48,051 bases of DNA from Elusimicrobia bacterium GWC2_64_44. GTDB lineage: Bacteria > Elusimicrobiota > Elusimicrobia > Elusimicrobiales > UBA9959. The DNA lies in the NCBI GenBank assembly GCA_001799845.1, contig MGUG01000014.1, forward strand, positions 1 to 48,051, in the 5' to 3' direction. A program made the translations under genes and the position numbers. The notes under the pieces are model-generated. The model saw only the letters and a list, made by a program, of their open reading frames with translations. It was not told the origin of the DNA and ran no database searches. This document shows, in pieces, positions 6,922-15,221 of this stretch (its first letter is position 1; each line of letters begins with the position of its first letter).

Positions 6922-8844
6922 TTAATTCCCGCGCAGAGACTCTATCGGGTTTACGGCCGCGGCTTTCAAGGCTGGCCAGAAACCGAACAGCAGGCCGCTG
7001 ACTCCCATCAGGACAAAGCCGTAAAACACAGAGCCCGCAGTAAAGGCCGGCTCCATCTTCATGAGGCTAGCCAGTTTGTATACCGCCGCCACGCCCGCAA
7101 CAGCGCCGGCCAGCCCGCCGGCCGCGTACAGAATGAACGATTCCATCAGGAACTGCGCCGCTATGTCCCTGCGCCGCGCGCCCAGCGCCTTGCGCAGGCC
7201 TATTTCGGCGCGCCGCTCCCCCACGCTCAACAGCATGGTGCTTACCACAGCCAAGCCGCCAAGCAAGATCGGAATGGCGGTTACCGCCAGCAGGAAGATC
7301 TTAAAGAAATTATTAGTGCGCTTCATCGCGTCCAGGAAGAATTTCGCCTGGTGAACTGTGAATTTTTTTTGCGCCTCCAGACCGGGTCCGGCCTCTCCGT
7401 TCAAGAGCTTTGAAAGTTCCGCCGCTGCGGCGGCCACGTTCTCTTCCCGGTCTATCCTAACCTCGAACAGTCTGGGCGTCCTGTCCGTTAAACCGCAGTT
7501 CTCCCCGGCCCCAGGCTGTATGACCACGCCGCGCGACGAATTAAGGCCCCTGGTCTCCTCCAGGTCCACGCCTTCTATGACCCCTGTCACCGTGAACTCT
7601 TTGCCGCCTATTTTAAGGCGGCGTCCCGGGGCGGACCCCTCGGCGCCGAACAGTTCCCGCGCGGTTTTGTACGTCAGCAAAGCCGCGTCGCGGTCGGCCT
7701 CGTCCGCCGCGAAAAGCCTCCCGGCGACTTCGCCGCTGTAGCTCGCCCTCATCCGGTTGGCGCTTATCTCGTAAACAGGCGCCGCGGTTTTATTATCTCC
7801 AGCGGCCACCGCGCCCCACGAGGCGACGGAGACTCCTACCGCCTCCACATTAGGGACCTTTTCCGCGATACGGCCCGCGTCCCCGAACGAAAGGCCGGCC
7901 GTCTTCGCCGCGGGGTAAACGCTGATCACGCGCGGGTCGATAGCGTCCAGGCGGCCGAAAACTTTCTTGCGAAAGCTCCCGGTAAGGCCCAGCACCGCCG
8001 TAACCGCGCCTATGCCTATAGAGAAGCAGGCGAAGATAAGCAGGCTGCGCAGCTTGTTGCGGCGCATACAGCCAAGGGTCGCCAGCGCCTGCCGTTTAAA
8101 AGTCCGGACCGAAAAGTAACTGACGGGCCGGGGCAGCCGCAGCGGTTCCGCGGCGGCGGAGGCGGCGGCGGTCCCGAGGCTATCAGCGGCTATCCGCCCC
8201 CCCTCTATCTTTATCACGCGGTTTGCGCGCGCCGCCACTGCCGGGTCATGAGTGATCAGGATGACGGTAATACCCTTTTTATGCATTTTCTCAAAAACCA
8301 AAAGTATTTCATCGCGAAGCAGGCCGTCCAGATTGCCGGTGGGTTCATCGGCTAATATGACGCGCGGGTTGTTTACCAGGGCCCGGGCTATCGCCATCCG
8401 CTGCTGCTGCCCGCCGGAAAGCTCGCCCGGGCGGTGATTGCGCCTGCCCGCCAGCTCTACCTGCGCCAGGCATTCCCGCGGATCCCGGCCTCCGGAAACG
8501 CCCGAATAGGCCAGGGGCAGCGCAACGTTCTCCTCCGCCGTAAGCTCCGGCAGGGCGTGAAAATTCTGAAAGACGAAACCGATAAGCCTGGAGCGCAGGG
8601 CGGAGAGCCCGGCGTCTTTCATGTCCGAGGTTTTATGCCCGGAGCAGTAATACTCCCCGGAGTCCGGCTGGTCAAGCAAACCGAGTATGTTTAATAAGGT
8701 CGATTTGCCGCTGCCCGAGGGGCCGGTAATGGCCACGAATTCACCCTGGGCGATCTCGAGCGAAATTCCGTCCAGGGCGGTTACCTCCCCGTCCCTGGTC
8801 TTATATTTTTTAGTGACTCCCGCAAGTTGTATCAATGGTTTCAT
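6922..8844 (-). CDS. macB: MacB-type ABC exporter, fused ATPase and permease
   Basis: 640 residues, the normal MacB length. Residues 1-230 are the ATPase: Walker [10 protein letters not shown] (41-49), signature [15 protein letters not shown], Walker B VILADEP and the H-loop THD. A first membrane helix follows near 266-288, then a large periplasmic domain (about 290-510). Three more helices (about 515-540, 572-595, 605-628) carry the FtsX-type [14 protein letters not shown] motif. MacB proteins drive substrates such as peptides, toxins or macrolides out of the periplasm through a TolC-like channel with a MacA adaptor; neither partner is in this window. The six-cysteine secreted protein gene upstream on the same strand makes that protein a candidate substrate (inference). 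Confidence 0.92.
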   Translation of the reverse strand: MKPLIQLAGVTKKYKTRDGEVTALDGISLEIAQGEFVAITGPSGSGKSTLLNILGLLDQPDSGEYYCSGHKTSDMKDAGLSALRSRLIGFVFQNFHALPELTAEENVALPLAYSGVSGGRDPRECLAQVELAGRRNHRPGELSGGQQQRMAIARALVNNPRVILADEPTGNLDGLLRDEILLVFEKMHKKGITVILITHDPAVAARANRVIKIEGGRIAADSLGTAAASAAAEPLRLPRPVSYFSVRTFKRQALATLGCMRRNKLRSLLIFACFSIGIGAVTAVLGLTGSFRKKVFGRLDAIDPRVISVYPAAKTAGLSFGDAGRIAEKVPNVEAVGVSVASWGAVAAGDNKTAAPVYEISANRMRASYSGEVAGRLFAADEADRDAALLTYKTARELFGAEGSAPGRRLKIGGKEFTVTGVIEGVDLEETRGLNSSRGVVIQPGAGENCGLTDRTPRLFEVRIDREENVAAAAAELSKLLNGEAGPGLEAQKKFTVHQAKFFLDAMKRTNNFFKIFLLAVTAIPILLGGLAVVSTMLLSVGERRAEIGLRKALGARRRDIAAQFLMESFILYAAGGLAGAVAGVAAVYKLASLMKMEPAFTAGSVFYGFVLMGVSGLLFGFWPALKAAAVNPIESLRGN

Positions 8845-8883
8845 GGGAGCATCTCCGTTCCCGACTATTTTATCTTTTTAAAC

Positions 8884-8982
8884 TCAAATCTTTTCAGCCA
8901 GGAAACACGCTATCCCTGCCGCCAGGAAAGCCGCTATCACGAAAGATAATCCGGATGAAAACAAATATTTATATATTTCCAT
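8884..8982 (-). CDS. Putative 32-residue single-helix membrane protein
   Basis: Short frame encoding MEIYKYLFSSGLSFVIAAFL followed by AAGIACFLAEKI: one predicted membrane helix with a charged tail. It lies between the six-cysteine protein gene and the MacB gene, all on the minus strand. A weak GAAAG lies about 5 bases before the ATG. Small membrane proteins of this kind often regulate transporters, but at this length the frame could be chance. Confidence 0.35.
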   Translation of the reverse strand: MEIYKYLFSSGLSFVIAAFLAAGIACFLAEKI

Positions 8983-9063
8983 AGTCTTTCAAAACCGTCC
9001 CGGAATTGCCGTTCCGCGCTGCCATTTCTGGCACGGCGCGGAACGGGACCGGATATTTGCCGC

Positions 9064-9570
9064 TTACATCCACTTGCAGGAATCCACTATGATGTCCTGG
9101 CAGTCCTGCTTGCATCCGGGATCGCAAACCATCTTGCACACAGTTTTGGTTATAGCCGTGCAGACCCACTGGGCTACGCCTTTGTCGGAAGAAAAGCCCG
9201 GCAGACGGTAAACCTTGTAGCCGCCGTATACGAATTCATACTTCTGCTCCGGGGTCGCCTTTAGAAGGAACTTTTCAAGGGCGGTTTTCAGCTCGGCGTC
9301 GCCTTTTGCTTCGGAGTAAGCTATCGCGCTTTTAACAGAGGCGTCCAGTACGGACATCATGCGCGGGTTGAAAAAATCTTTCCCTTTAACCGGCTCCGGC
9401 TTTATTTCGGCGGCCGCAAGCGGAGAGTTCTCCTGCGCCTGGGCAAGCATCTGGGCAAACCCAGGCGAGTTGCCGCCGCCGTCAAAATTGACCTTTATCT
9501 CCTGGGCCCCGGCCACGGAAGCAGCCGCCATCACCGCGAACACCGCTACAAGCATATTACTCTTTTTCAT
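9064..9570 (-). CDS. Secreted protein with symmetrically spaced six-cysteine C-terminus
   Basis: 168 residues with signal peptide MKKSNMLVAVFAVMAAASVAGA, then QEIKVNFDGGG, a Gln/Ala/Pro-rich linker and a helical middle domain (about 70-115). The C-terminus has six cysteines at 137, 145, 149, 153, 157 and 165, with gaps of 7, 3, 3, 3 and 7 residues, a mirror-symmetric pattern. No cysteine occurs elsewhere in the mature protein. The pattern would suit a disulfide-knotted or metal-binding helix, or a modified peptide region. It is followed on the same strand by the micro-ORF and the MacB exporter. No family recognised. Confidence 0.75.
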   Translation of the reverse strand: MKKSNMLVAVFAVMAAASVAGAQEIKVNFDGGGNSPGFAQMLAQAQENSPLAAAEIKPEPVKGKDFFNPRMMSVLDASVKSAIAYSEAKGDAELKTALEKFLLKATPEQKYEFVYGGYKVYRLPGFSSDKGVAQWVCTAITKTVCKMVCDPGCKQDCQDIIVDSCKWM

Positions 9571-9617
9571 TTTTTTTCCTCGTCTCTATTTCGTTTACCG
9601 CGTATGCCAGCTATAGA

Positions 9618-9632
9618 TCATTTTTTATGCCA
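9618..9632 (-). promoter_or_regulatory. Sigma-54-like -24 element upstream of the six-cysteine protein
   Basis: Minus strand ATGGCATAAAAAATGA: strong -24-like TGGCAT, but the expected -12 GC reads GA. Thirteen consecutive bases (TGGCATAAAAAAT) match the element before the gene starting at 6663. It sits about 48-60 bases before ATG 9570. Confidence 0.35.
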
Positions 9633-9824
9633 TATACACCAAAAGTCAGCTCTCCACGCCATTACGGCATTAACCCCGGTATTTACCCGAAGAACAAGCT
9701 CTGGCAGTCCGCTCTAAAAAACGGACTCCAGAACCGGTTTAGCGCTTTTCAGGGAAAATCAGACGAGGAATTCAGTAAACAGGGGGGGTGACCGCAGTTT
9801 TTCCGCCATGCCGCCACATTTTCG

Positions 9825-9846
9825 TTTGAAAATAAATATTTTCAAA
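9825..9846. repeat. Perfect AT-rich palindrome in the 9571-9886 intergenic region
   Basis: TTTGAAAATA-AA-TATTTTCAAA, 10-bp arms around two bases, about 40 bases beyond the stop of the hybrid kinase gene. It is also about 195 bases upstream of the -24-like element at 9618-9632, a normal distance for an enhancer site. The 11-mer TGAAAATATTT inside it recurs at 6785-6795 and 17297-17307. The rest of the 316-base gap shows no further gene. Confidence 0.6.
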
Positions 9847-9886
9847 TGGAATATCTATAAACTCTCAAGCTTATCGCGGCGGCACT

Positions 9887-11902
9887 TCAGGCCCAGGGCG
9901 GCTCTTTGCCGGAGACTTTCAGCCAGGGAAGATGCGAGAACTTCTCCGCGTCGTGGCCGGTGGCCATGGTGATGTCGGTGAAGCCGCGCTCGTGCAGGCC
10001 TACGGCGATGTCTTCGCCTTTCACGCCGTCGCCCAGTTCGGAATCTATATACAAAGGAATATCGCGCGGCAGGGTTTCGGCAGCGGCGGCGAACTCCTGC
10101 GGGTTTTTGAAGGACTGCAACTCCGCACCGGCTGCCTTGGCAGCCAGTTTCCAGTTCATGTGCACCAGCGCGTCATCGTCGAGCAAGGCTATTTTTCCGC
10201 CGGCGCGGACGGCAGTTTGAATAACAGGCAGCTCCAAGGTCACTATAGTACCTTCGGCAGGGACCGAAGTGATCTGCAAGCTGCCGCCCCAGGCCTCCAG
10301 GGTGGAGCAGGCGTGATACAGCCCCAGCCCGGTACCACCGGCCTTGCCGTGCGTTTCGCCTTTGCTCCCCAGCCTGGCCAGCACCGCCGGCGCAATGCCA
10401 TTCCCATCGTCTTTAACCTTGATAAAAGCTTTCCCGTCCCGGGCCGTCAATTCCAACTGGACGGACCCGCCGGTCCCCAGCGCTTCCACGGCATTGTTAA
10501 GCAGGTTCGAGATTATCCGCTGGAATTCTTTCTTATCCACCAGCGCCGCGGGATAGGCGCCCGGCGCGCTGAAGCCCAGTTTTAAACCCGTCCTCTCGGC
10601 ATATTGCAGCTTTTTCTCCGCGACCACCGGCTCGATGATGGCGGCCAGGTCATGAACCTGCCGCGCGGAATGTTTTTCTCCGGGCGCACGGTAATGCTCT
10701 AGCAGGTCTTCGGCTATGTCCCGTATCCTGTCCACGGCCGCGCGGATAAGACCGCGCTGCTCCTGCGGCATGTCCAGGCCTTTGGCGGCCGCGCCCATGG
10801 CGGCCAGCGGAGAGCGGATGTCGTGCGCCACTTGCGCGGCTAATTTTCCCAGCGCCGCCAACTGCGCGTCCTTTCTGTGCGCCTCCTCATACGCCAGGAT
10901 TCTATCTATGAGCCCGTTCGCGTAGCTCACGTACCTGTCGCTCTCCGCCCCTGGCGTAGTTATCCGGCTGAAATCGCCCTTTGACATCTCCTCCATCTTC
11001 CTGAGCAGCGCCGCTGTAGAACGGGACGAATACTTGGTGATATACAGCACCAACAACCCCACCGCCAGGAGCAGGAAGGCGAAGAAGGCGAAGAAGATCC
11101 AGCGCAGTTCTGTTGCGCCGGAAACCAGCTGTCTGGCCGGCAGCTGGAAGTACACCCTCACGCCGTACGCGTGGCCGAAAGTATTGAATACGGTAAGCCG
11201 CCCGTCCTGCTCCCTGGACCCGGAATGCCACTCCGAAGCGGACGGCGCGGAACGCTGAAACCCGGGCGATGCCGCGAACGGCACATAACCGCTGCCGCTG
11301 TTGAACGCCGCAAGGTAATCCAGTTTTATCCCGCGCCACGACGCGTAGTACTCCGCGTACGAAGAGAACTCGGCCTCTAGCGCGCCGCGGTCAATGACAC
11401 CCAGTACATACCCCGCCGGCCGCCGCTTGGAAGCGCCCACCGGCGCGAACACGACAGGCACCGGGCCGGAGCCTGCGTCCGCGAACTGCCACGGCCATAC
11501 GCTTTTTAAATTTACCGCGCTGACCAGGCGGGGAAGCTCCTGCCGTATTTTCGCGTTGTTTGCGGCGGCGGCCCTCGTTTTCCCGCCTGCGTCCACGTAG
11601 CAGACGGCCACATACTGCGGGTTGCTTTTCAGCACGGACGCGAGCCGCTTTTCGACCAGCCCGAACTGCCCACTTGCGGCCGCCTCCTTGACCCCCAGCA
11701 GTGACACCAGCATGGCCAGGCTATCTCTGTCGCGGGATAGTTCAAGGCTGACGGTTTTCCCCCTGGAAGCGGCTTCGCCCGATAGCGCCCCAATAACCTG
11801 CCGCTCCCCCATTTTGACGACACCGCGGTAAATCACCGCCAGGGCGGCCGATAGAGGAACCAGGGAACACAGGATCACTACCGTTAAAGTTTTTTTATTC
11901 AT
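9887..11902 (-). CDS. Hybrid sensor histidine kinase with periplasmic sensor and C-terminal receiver
   Basis: 671 residues. Membrane helix at about 5-25; periplasmic sensor of roughly 240 residues of Cache-like appearance (about 27-265); second helix 268-289; HAMP-like linker to about 335; HisKA with QVAHDIRSPL (His 360); HATPase with NLLNNAVEAL, KDDGNGI and GGTGLGLYH. The last 100 residues are receiver-like (ALLDDD acidic pocket, LYIDSELGD, KEPPW). The kinase at 17334-19013 is a paralog with a near-identical C-terminus but a different sensor. Transcription starts from a near-perfect sigma-54 promoter (11948-11962), divergent from the secreted peptidase gene. No separate DNA-binding partner is in the window. 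Confidence 0.9.
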   Translation of the reverse strand: MNKKTLTVVILCSLVPLSAALAVIYRGVVKMGERQVIGALSGEAASRGKTVSLELSRDRDSLAMLVSLLGVKEAAASGQFGLVEKRLASVLKSNPQYVAVCYVDAGGKTRAAAANNAKIRQELPRLVSAVNLKSVWPWQFADAGSGPVPVVFAPVGASKRRPAGYVLGVIDRGALEAEFSSYAEYYASWRGIKLDYLAAFNSGSGYVPFAASPGFQRSAPSASEWHSGSREQDGRLTVFNTFGHAYGVRVYFQLPARQLVSGATELRWIFFAFFAFLLLAVGLLVLYITKYSSRSTAALLRKMEEMSKGDFSRITTPGAESDRYVSYANGLIDRILAYEEAHRKDAQLAALGKLAAQVAHDIRSPLAAMGAAAKGLDMPQEQRGLIRAAVDRIRDIAEDLLEHYRAPGEKHSARQVHDLAAIIEPVVAEKKLQYAERTGLKLGFSAPGAYPAALVDKKEFQRIISNLLNNAVEALGTGGSVQLELTARDGKAFIKVKDDGNGIAPAVLARLGSKGETHGKAGGTGLGLYHACSTLEAWGGSLQITSVPAEGTIVTLELPVIQTAVRAGGKIALLDDDALVHMNWKLAAKAAGAELQSFKNPQEFAAAAETLPRDIPLYIDSELGDGVKGEDIAVGLHERGFTDITMATGHDAEKFSHLPWLKVSGKEPPWA

Positions 11903-11947
11903 GGCGCTCGATAACTTTACCTATTTCCATACGTACTGTAAACCGGA

Positions 11948-11962
11948 GCAAGAACGGTGCCA
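11948..11962 (-). promoter_or_regulatory. Sigma-54 promoter for the hybrid kinase
   Basis: Minus strand TGGCACCGTTCTTGC followed by TCC is an essentially consensus -24/-12 promoter (GG-N10-GC). The predicted start is near 11936, giving a leader of about 34 bases before ATG 11902. Confidence 0.85.
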
Positions 11963-11972
11963 CGCGCTGGGC

Positions 11973-11986
11973 GGCACAAAAATTGC
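11973..11986 (+). promoter_or_regulatory. Sigma-54 promoter for the secreted peptidase
   Basis: Plus strand GGCACAAAAATTGC with exact GG-N10-GC spacing; only the first T of TGGCAC is missing. The predicted start near 11998 lies 25 bases before ATG 12023. It stands back to back with the kinase promoter, the two -24 boxes being 10 bases apart. Confidence 0.8.
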
Positions 11987-12022
11987 TCTGTTTGAACCAA
12001 GAACCATAAGGAACCATTTATA

Positions 12023-13507
12023 ATGATAAAACTATACCTGCTGACCGTGCTTATCTCGTCTTCTTTCACTGGGAACGCTGCCGCGGGCCTTTCGGCCTCG
12101 CATGCCGCTTTCCTTAAAGATCTGCAGCCTGCATCCTTCCGCTCAGTCACACCGGAAGTCTCCGAGCCGCAGTTGAAACAGATCACCAACGACTTCCCGC
12201 TGGTCTTCGCGAAGTCGGCCGGCAAGCTGAAGATAGGCATCAACCCCAACCGGGAATTGATGTATTCGATACTGCACCTGACGGAATACTCGAAGACCCT
12301 GCGCGGGGGCAACATGCACCCTTTGGCCGCGGCCGTATTGAAAAAGTTAGGCAAGTTCAGGGATCACCCGGCCGTTGCGGAGCTGGATAACGGCGGCCGC
12401 CTGAACTGGAAGAACGGCCTGCGCTACGACGCCTTCAGCGAATTCCCCGGCTACTTCTCTGCCCTGCCGGAGGGGCGCCGTATGCACCCTTACGACGACG
12501 CCTTCCTTGACAGAGTGCTGCGCGGTATGTCCAAAGAAGAGAAAGTAAATTACCTGGACGCGTACTGGGAAAAAGTCCTGGATTTCTACCAGGCATCAGA
12601 TTACGCGGATTTCTTCCGCGGAAACTCAGAACTGTACCGGTCCTACGTGGACTCTGTCTTCGAGCGCCTGCCCGCCGGCGACCCGGCCCGGCTGCACGAG
12701 GACTACCACGGCAATTACGGTTTTGAAAATTTCTATGTCGTGCCCTCACCTCTGAACCTGCCGCCGGGCGGCAGTTTCGGCGGCCGTATCGGCCCGTCGA
12801 TATTCAATTTCATGGGTTACGGCTACAGCGACGCCGACGCGGTCAAGTTCCTTATCCTGCACGAGTTCGGCCATTCGTTCTGCAACCAGGCCGTCTCCGG
12901 CCACCTCGGCGAAGCGATGAAATACGGCTTCCTGATGCAGGGTATATCCGCCGAGATGGGCGCGCAGGCTTATAGCGGCTGGGAAACCGTGATGTATGAG
13001 CTGCTGGTCCGCTCCGTGCACGCACGCCTTACACTGAAAACTGAAGGCGAGGAAGCCGCGGAACTGTTCCTGCTCAGGGAGGAGCACGAGCACAAGTTCG
13101 TCTTCATCCGGGACTTCTACGCCCTGCTCGCGGCCTACGAGCAAGAGCGCGGCCGTTACCCGACCGTCAACGATTTCTACCCGCGGTTGTTGGCCGCTCT
13201 GGGGAACTGGCGCCTGGCGGAGATAGAGGAGCCCGTCGCCACCGGGCTCTGGACCACGGGCACGGTGTCCGGACTAAATATCGACTGGGCCGACCCGGAA
13301 AAATACGCTTACGCTTATGGCCTGCGCGCGGGCGATACCGTCACAGAAGTCGACGGCGTAAAACCTGCCGCATCATTTTTCCTCACCCTTGAGAACGGGA
13401 GGACTTACCGCCTTACAATCAGGCGCCGCGACGGCGGCGCAGAAACGATGGCGTTCCCGGTTCAATCGCATAAAACGCTGCGCCCGGTGCGCATGGAGCC
13501 CCGCTGA
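12023..13507 (+). CDS. Secreted zinc metallopeptidase-like protein (DUF4932 type)
   Basis: 494 residues with a signal peptide (MIKLYLLTVLISSSFTGNAAA). The core has ILHEFGHSF (HExxH at 280-284) and downstream glutamates in WETVMYELLV (about 321 and 326), one probably the third zinc ligand, as in DUF4932-type gluzincins. The C-terminal 90 residues (YGLRAGDTVTEVDGVKPA) look like a PDZ-type domain, which often presents substrates to periplasmic proteases. It is driven by its own sigma-54 promoter, divergent from the hybrid kinase, so signal and protease are probably made under the same condition. AAGGAA precedes the ATG. The substrate is unknown; the nearby secreted Cys-rich proteins are candidates only by position. 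Confidence 0.8.
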   Translation: MIKLYLLTVLISSSFTGNAAAGLSASHAAFLKDLQPASFRSVTPEVSEPQLKQITNDFPLVFAKSAGKLKIGINPNRELMYSILHLTEYSKTLRGGNMHPLAAAVLKKLGKFRDHPAVAELDNGGRLNWKNGLRYDAFSEFPGYFSALPEGRRMHPYDDAFLDRVLRGMSKEEKVNYLDAYWEKVLDFYQASDYADFFRGNSELYRSYVDSVFERLPAGDPARLHEDYHGNYGFENFYVVPSPLNLPPGGSFGGRIGPSIFNFMGYGYSDADAVKFLILHEFGHSFCNQAVSGHLGEAMKYGFLMQGISAEMGAQAYSGWETVMYELLVRSVHARLTLKTEGEEAAELFLLREEHEHKFVFIRDFYALLAAYEQERGRYPTVNDFYPRLLAALGNWRLAEIEEPVATGLWTTGTVSGLNIDWADPEKYAYAYGLRAGDTVTEVDGVKPAASFFLTLENGRTYRLTIRRRDGGAETMAFPVQSHKTLRPVRMEPR

Positions 13508-13548
13508 CCTTCGTCTGATTAATTCCAAGGCAGGTCTACCGTGTCGAC

Positions 13549-14124
13549 CTAAGTGCAGGAGATTAGCCCCCTCGGGTCCGTGGCCAGTTTGGAGTATACA
13601 ATCGTGTTCCTCCTGGCTCCATTTTCAATGATATTGCCGCGCAAAACCCCTTCCCTCGAAAAGCCCAGCCGCTCAGCCACTTGGCAGCTCCGGAAGTTGC
13701 CCTCCGTGCACCGCACCTCCAGCCGGAAAAAACCTGCCTCGAACAGATAAGCAGCCAAAGCGCCGACAGCCCTGGAGACCAGTCCTTTGCCCTCGTACTC
13801 TCCGACGATCCAATAACCCAGCTCCGCGGCGGCATTAGGCCAGTTGAGATTAAGGACACCAACGCTTCCGACGAAAACCTCTCCGGGATTATAAAAGATG
13901 GAATAGTCGAAAAGCCTGTGCTGCTCCCAGGCTTTATGCGTGTAGTCTATGTAGTTGGCCTCATCCTGTACCGTTTTGATAGCCGGCGGCCAGGGAAGGA
14001 ATTTTGTAAGCCGCGCCCGGTCCTTGTCGATAGATTCAAAGATCTTCCCGGCATCGCTCATGCGGTGTTTTCGCAAGAGTATACTGTCGGACTCTATCGT
14101 ATCCTTTAGCAAAAACTTTTCCAT
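13549..14124 (-). CDS. RimJ/RimL-type GNAT N-acetyltransferase
   Basis: 191 residues, usual length. It has the order of this family: LLRKHRMSDAGKIFE at the N-terminus, the GSVGVLNLNWPNAAAELGYWI strand pair, the acetyl-CoA segment EYEGKGLVSRAVGAL, and the C-terminal NFRSCQVAERLGF...EGVLRG. Such enzymes acetylate N-termini of ribosomal proteins, small molecules or antibiotics. AGGAGACCGA before ATG 14124 supports the start. The gene sits between the secreted peptidase (convergent) and the small membrane gene; no functional link is evident. Confidence 0.9.
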   Translation of the reverse strand: MEKFLLKDTIESDSILLRKHRMSDAGKIFESIDKDRARLTKFLPWPPAIKTVQDEANYIDYTHKAWEQHRLFDYSIFYNPGEVFVGSVGVLNLNWPNAAAELGYWIVGEYEGKGLVSRAVGALAAYLFEAGFFRLEVRCTEGNFRSCQVAERLGFSREGVLRGNIIENGARRNTIVYSKLATDPRGLISCT

Positions 14125-14192
14125 TCGGTCTCCTATTCGACCAATAATTTCTCCTGTGGCAAGGGACCGGCGGACGCGGCCAGGCGCGCGGC

Positions 14193-14426
14193 TTACTGCC
14201 GCGGTTTCTCTTCCTGCGCGGGCGCGGAACCAGGCCGCAGGTCTATCCCGTAGGCGCGCATCCCTCCCTCTTTGACAGCCAGCGCGGTCACGATAGTGCC
14301 GGGCAGGCCGAAGAGGAAAGCGACTATGCGCCAGACCCTGTCCGGATTGTTCTGCGCCAGCATGCCGGCGTAGCTGATGTTAGCGAGCACCCAGACACCT
14401 GAAACCCCGGTGTGTATAACGTTCAT
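14193..14426 (-). CDS. Small two-helix membrane protein
   Basis: 77 residues with two hydrophobic segments (about 7-25 and 31-50) and a hydrophilic tail ending in QEEKPRQ. AGGAGGACT precedes ATG 14426. It follows the frameshifted FGE-like gene on the same strand with a 22-base gap. Not recognised. Confidence 0.6.
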   Translation of the reverse strand: MNVIHTGVSGVWVLANISYAGMLAQNNPDRVWRIVAFLFGLPGTIVTALAVKEGGMRAYGIDLRPGSAPAQEEKPRQ

Positions 14427-14448
14427 AGTCCTCCTGAAATATACTCAA

Positions 14449-15221
14449 CTACTCTTTCTTCTCGTCCTTGGCGGGCGCCGCATCCTTCACGCAGCGCCAG
14501 CCGGAGCTGTTCGCCACGCCCGGCTGCCGCACCCTCTCGCAGCGCCCGACCGAGGAGAAATACTCGCCGTACATCGATCTTACCCCGCCTTTCCAGCACG
14601 CGCCGCTCGTTATCTCCGTCACCTGACCCAGCATATCGTACAGGCCGTACGGATTCGGTTTTTTCTGGGCCACCGGCTCGGTGAAGACGCGCAGGCTGTA
14701 TCTGAGCGGGAACTGCTCGTAGTCCTGCATGTCTTCGTAATTGTCCCCCCAGTAATACACTGTCGAGGTTCCGCCGCGGGCGGCTTTCTCCCATTCGTAG
14801 GCAGGCGCTTGCCGAGGTACTTGCAGTAGGCCTCGGCATATTTCAACTGGTGACCGAAGGCCGGGTGATCGTCACGTTCACGCGGCGAATCCAATTCCCC
14901 GGAGTCCTTCGATACAGACATCATCCTTGTGGCAACAACTTGCCGACTAGTCACCTTACACTTGTCGATCAGGAAGGCGCCCGTAGTGGCCGTTGTCACA
15001 GGACGAGCCTTGGCCAGCAGGACTTTCGACAATTTTTTGGGGTACTTCGCCGCATAGGTGTCGCCGAAAGTGAAGGGCCCGGCGGGTATCTCCGCCATGC
15101 CGCGGCAGCGCTCCGGCGCCATCGCCTCCAACTGCTCGGGAGAGAAATAAGGAAGCTCCCGCTCCCCGGCGGCGGCGGGGAGAGCTATCAACAGAATATT
15201 TAGCGCGATTAGGGATATCAC
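14449..15221 (-). pseudogene. Frameshifted FGE-sulfatase-domain (SUMF1-like) secreted protein
   Basis: The 5' part (15221 to about 14790) encodes a signal peptide, PYFSPEQLEAMAPERCRGM and GPFTFGD, close to the intact neighbour at 15221-16000. After GKRLPT the frame is lost; the rest (YYWGDNYEDMQDYEQF..NPYGLYDMLGQ..GWRCVKD) continues in another frame to 14449. Compared with the neighbour's coding sequence for LPTEEEWEKAA, seven bases are missing near 14800. GTG 15221 overlaps the neighbour's stop codon (TAGTG), so the two arose as a tandem, translationally coupled pair. Either a real pseudogene or an assembly error in a single read context. Confidence 0.85.
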
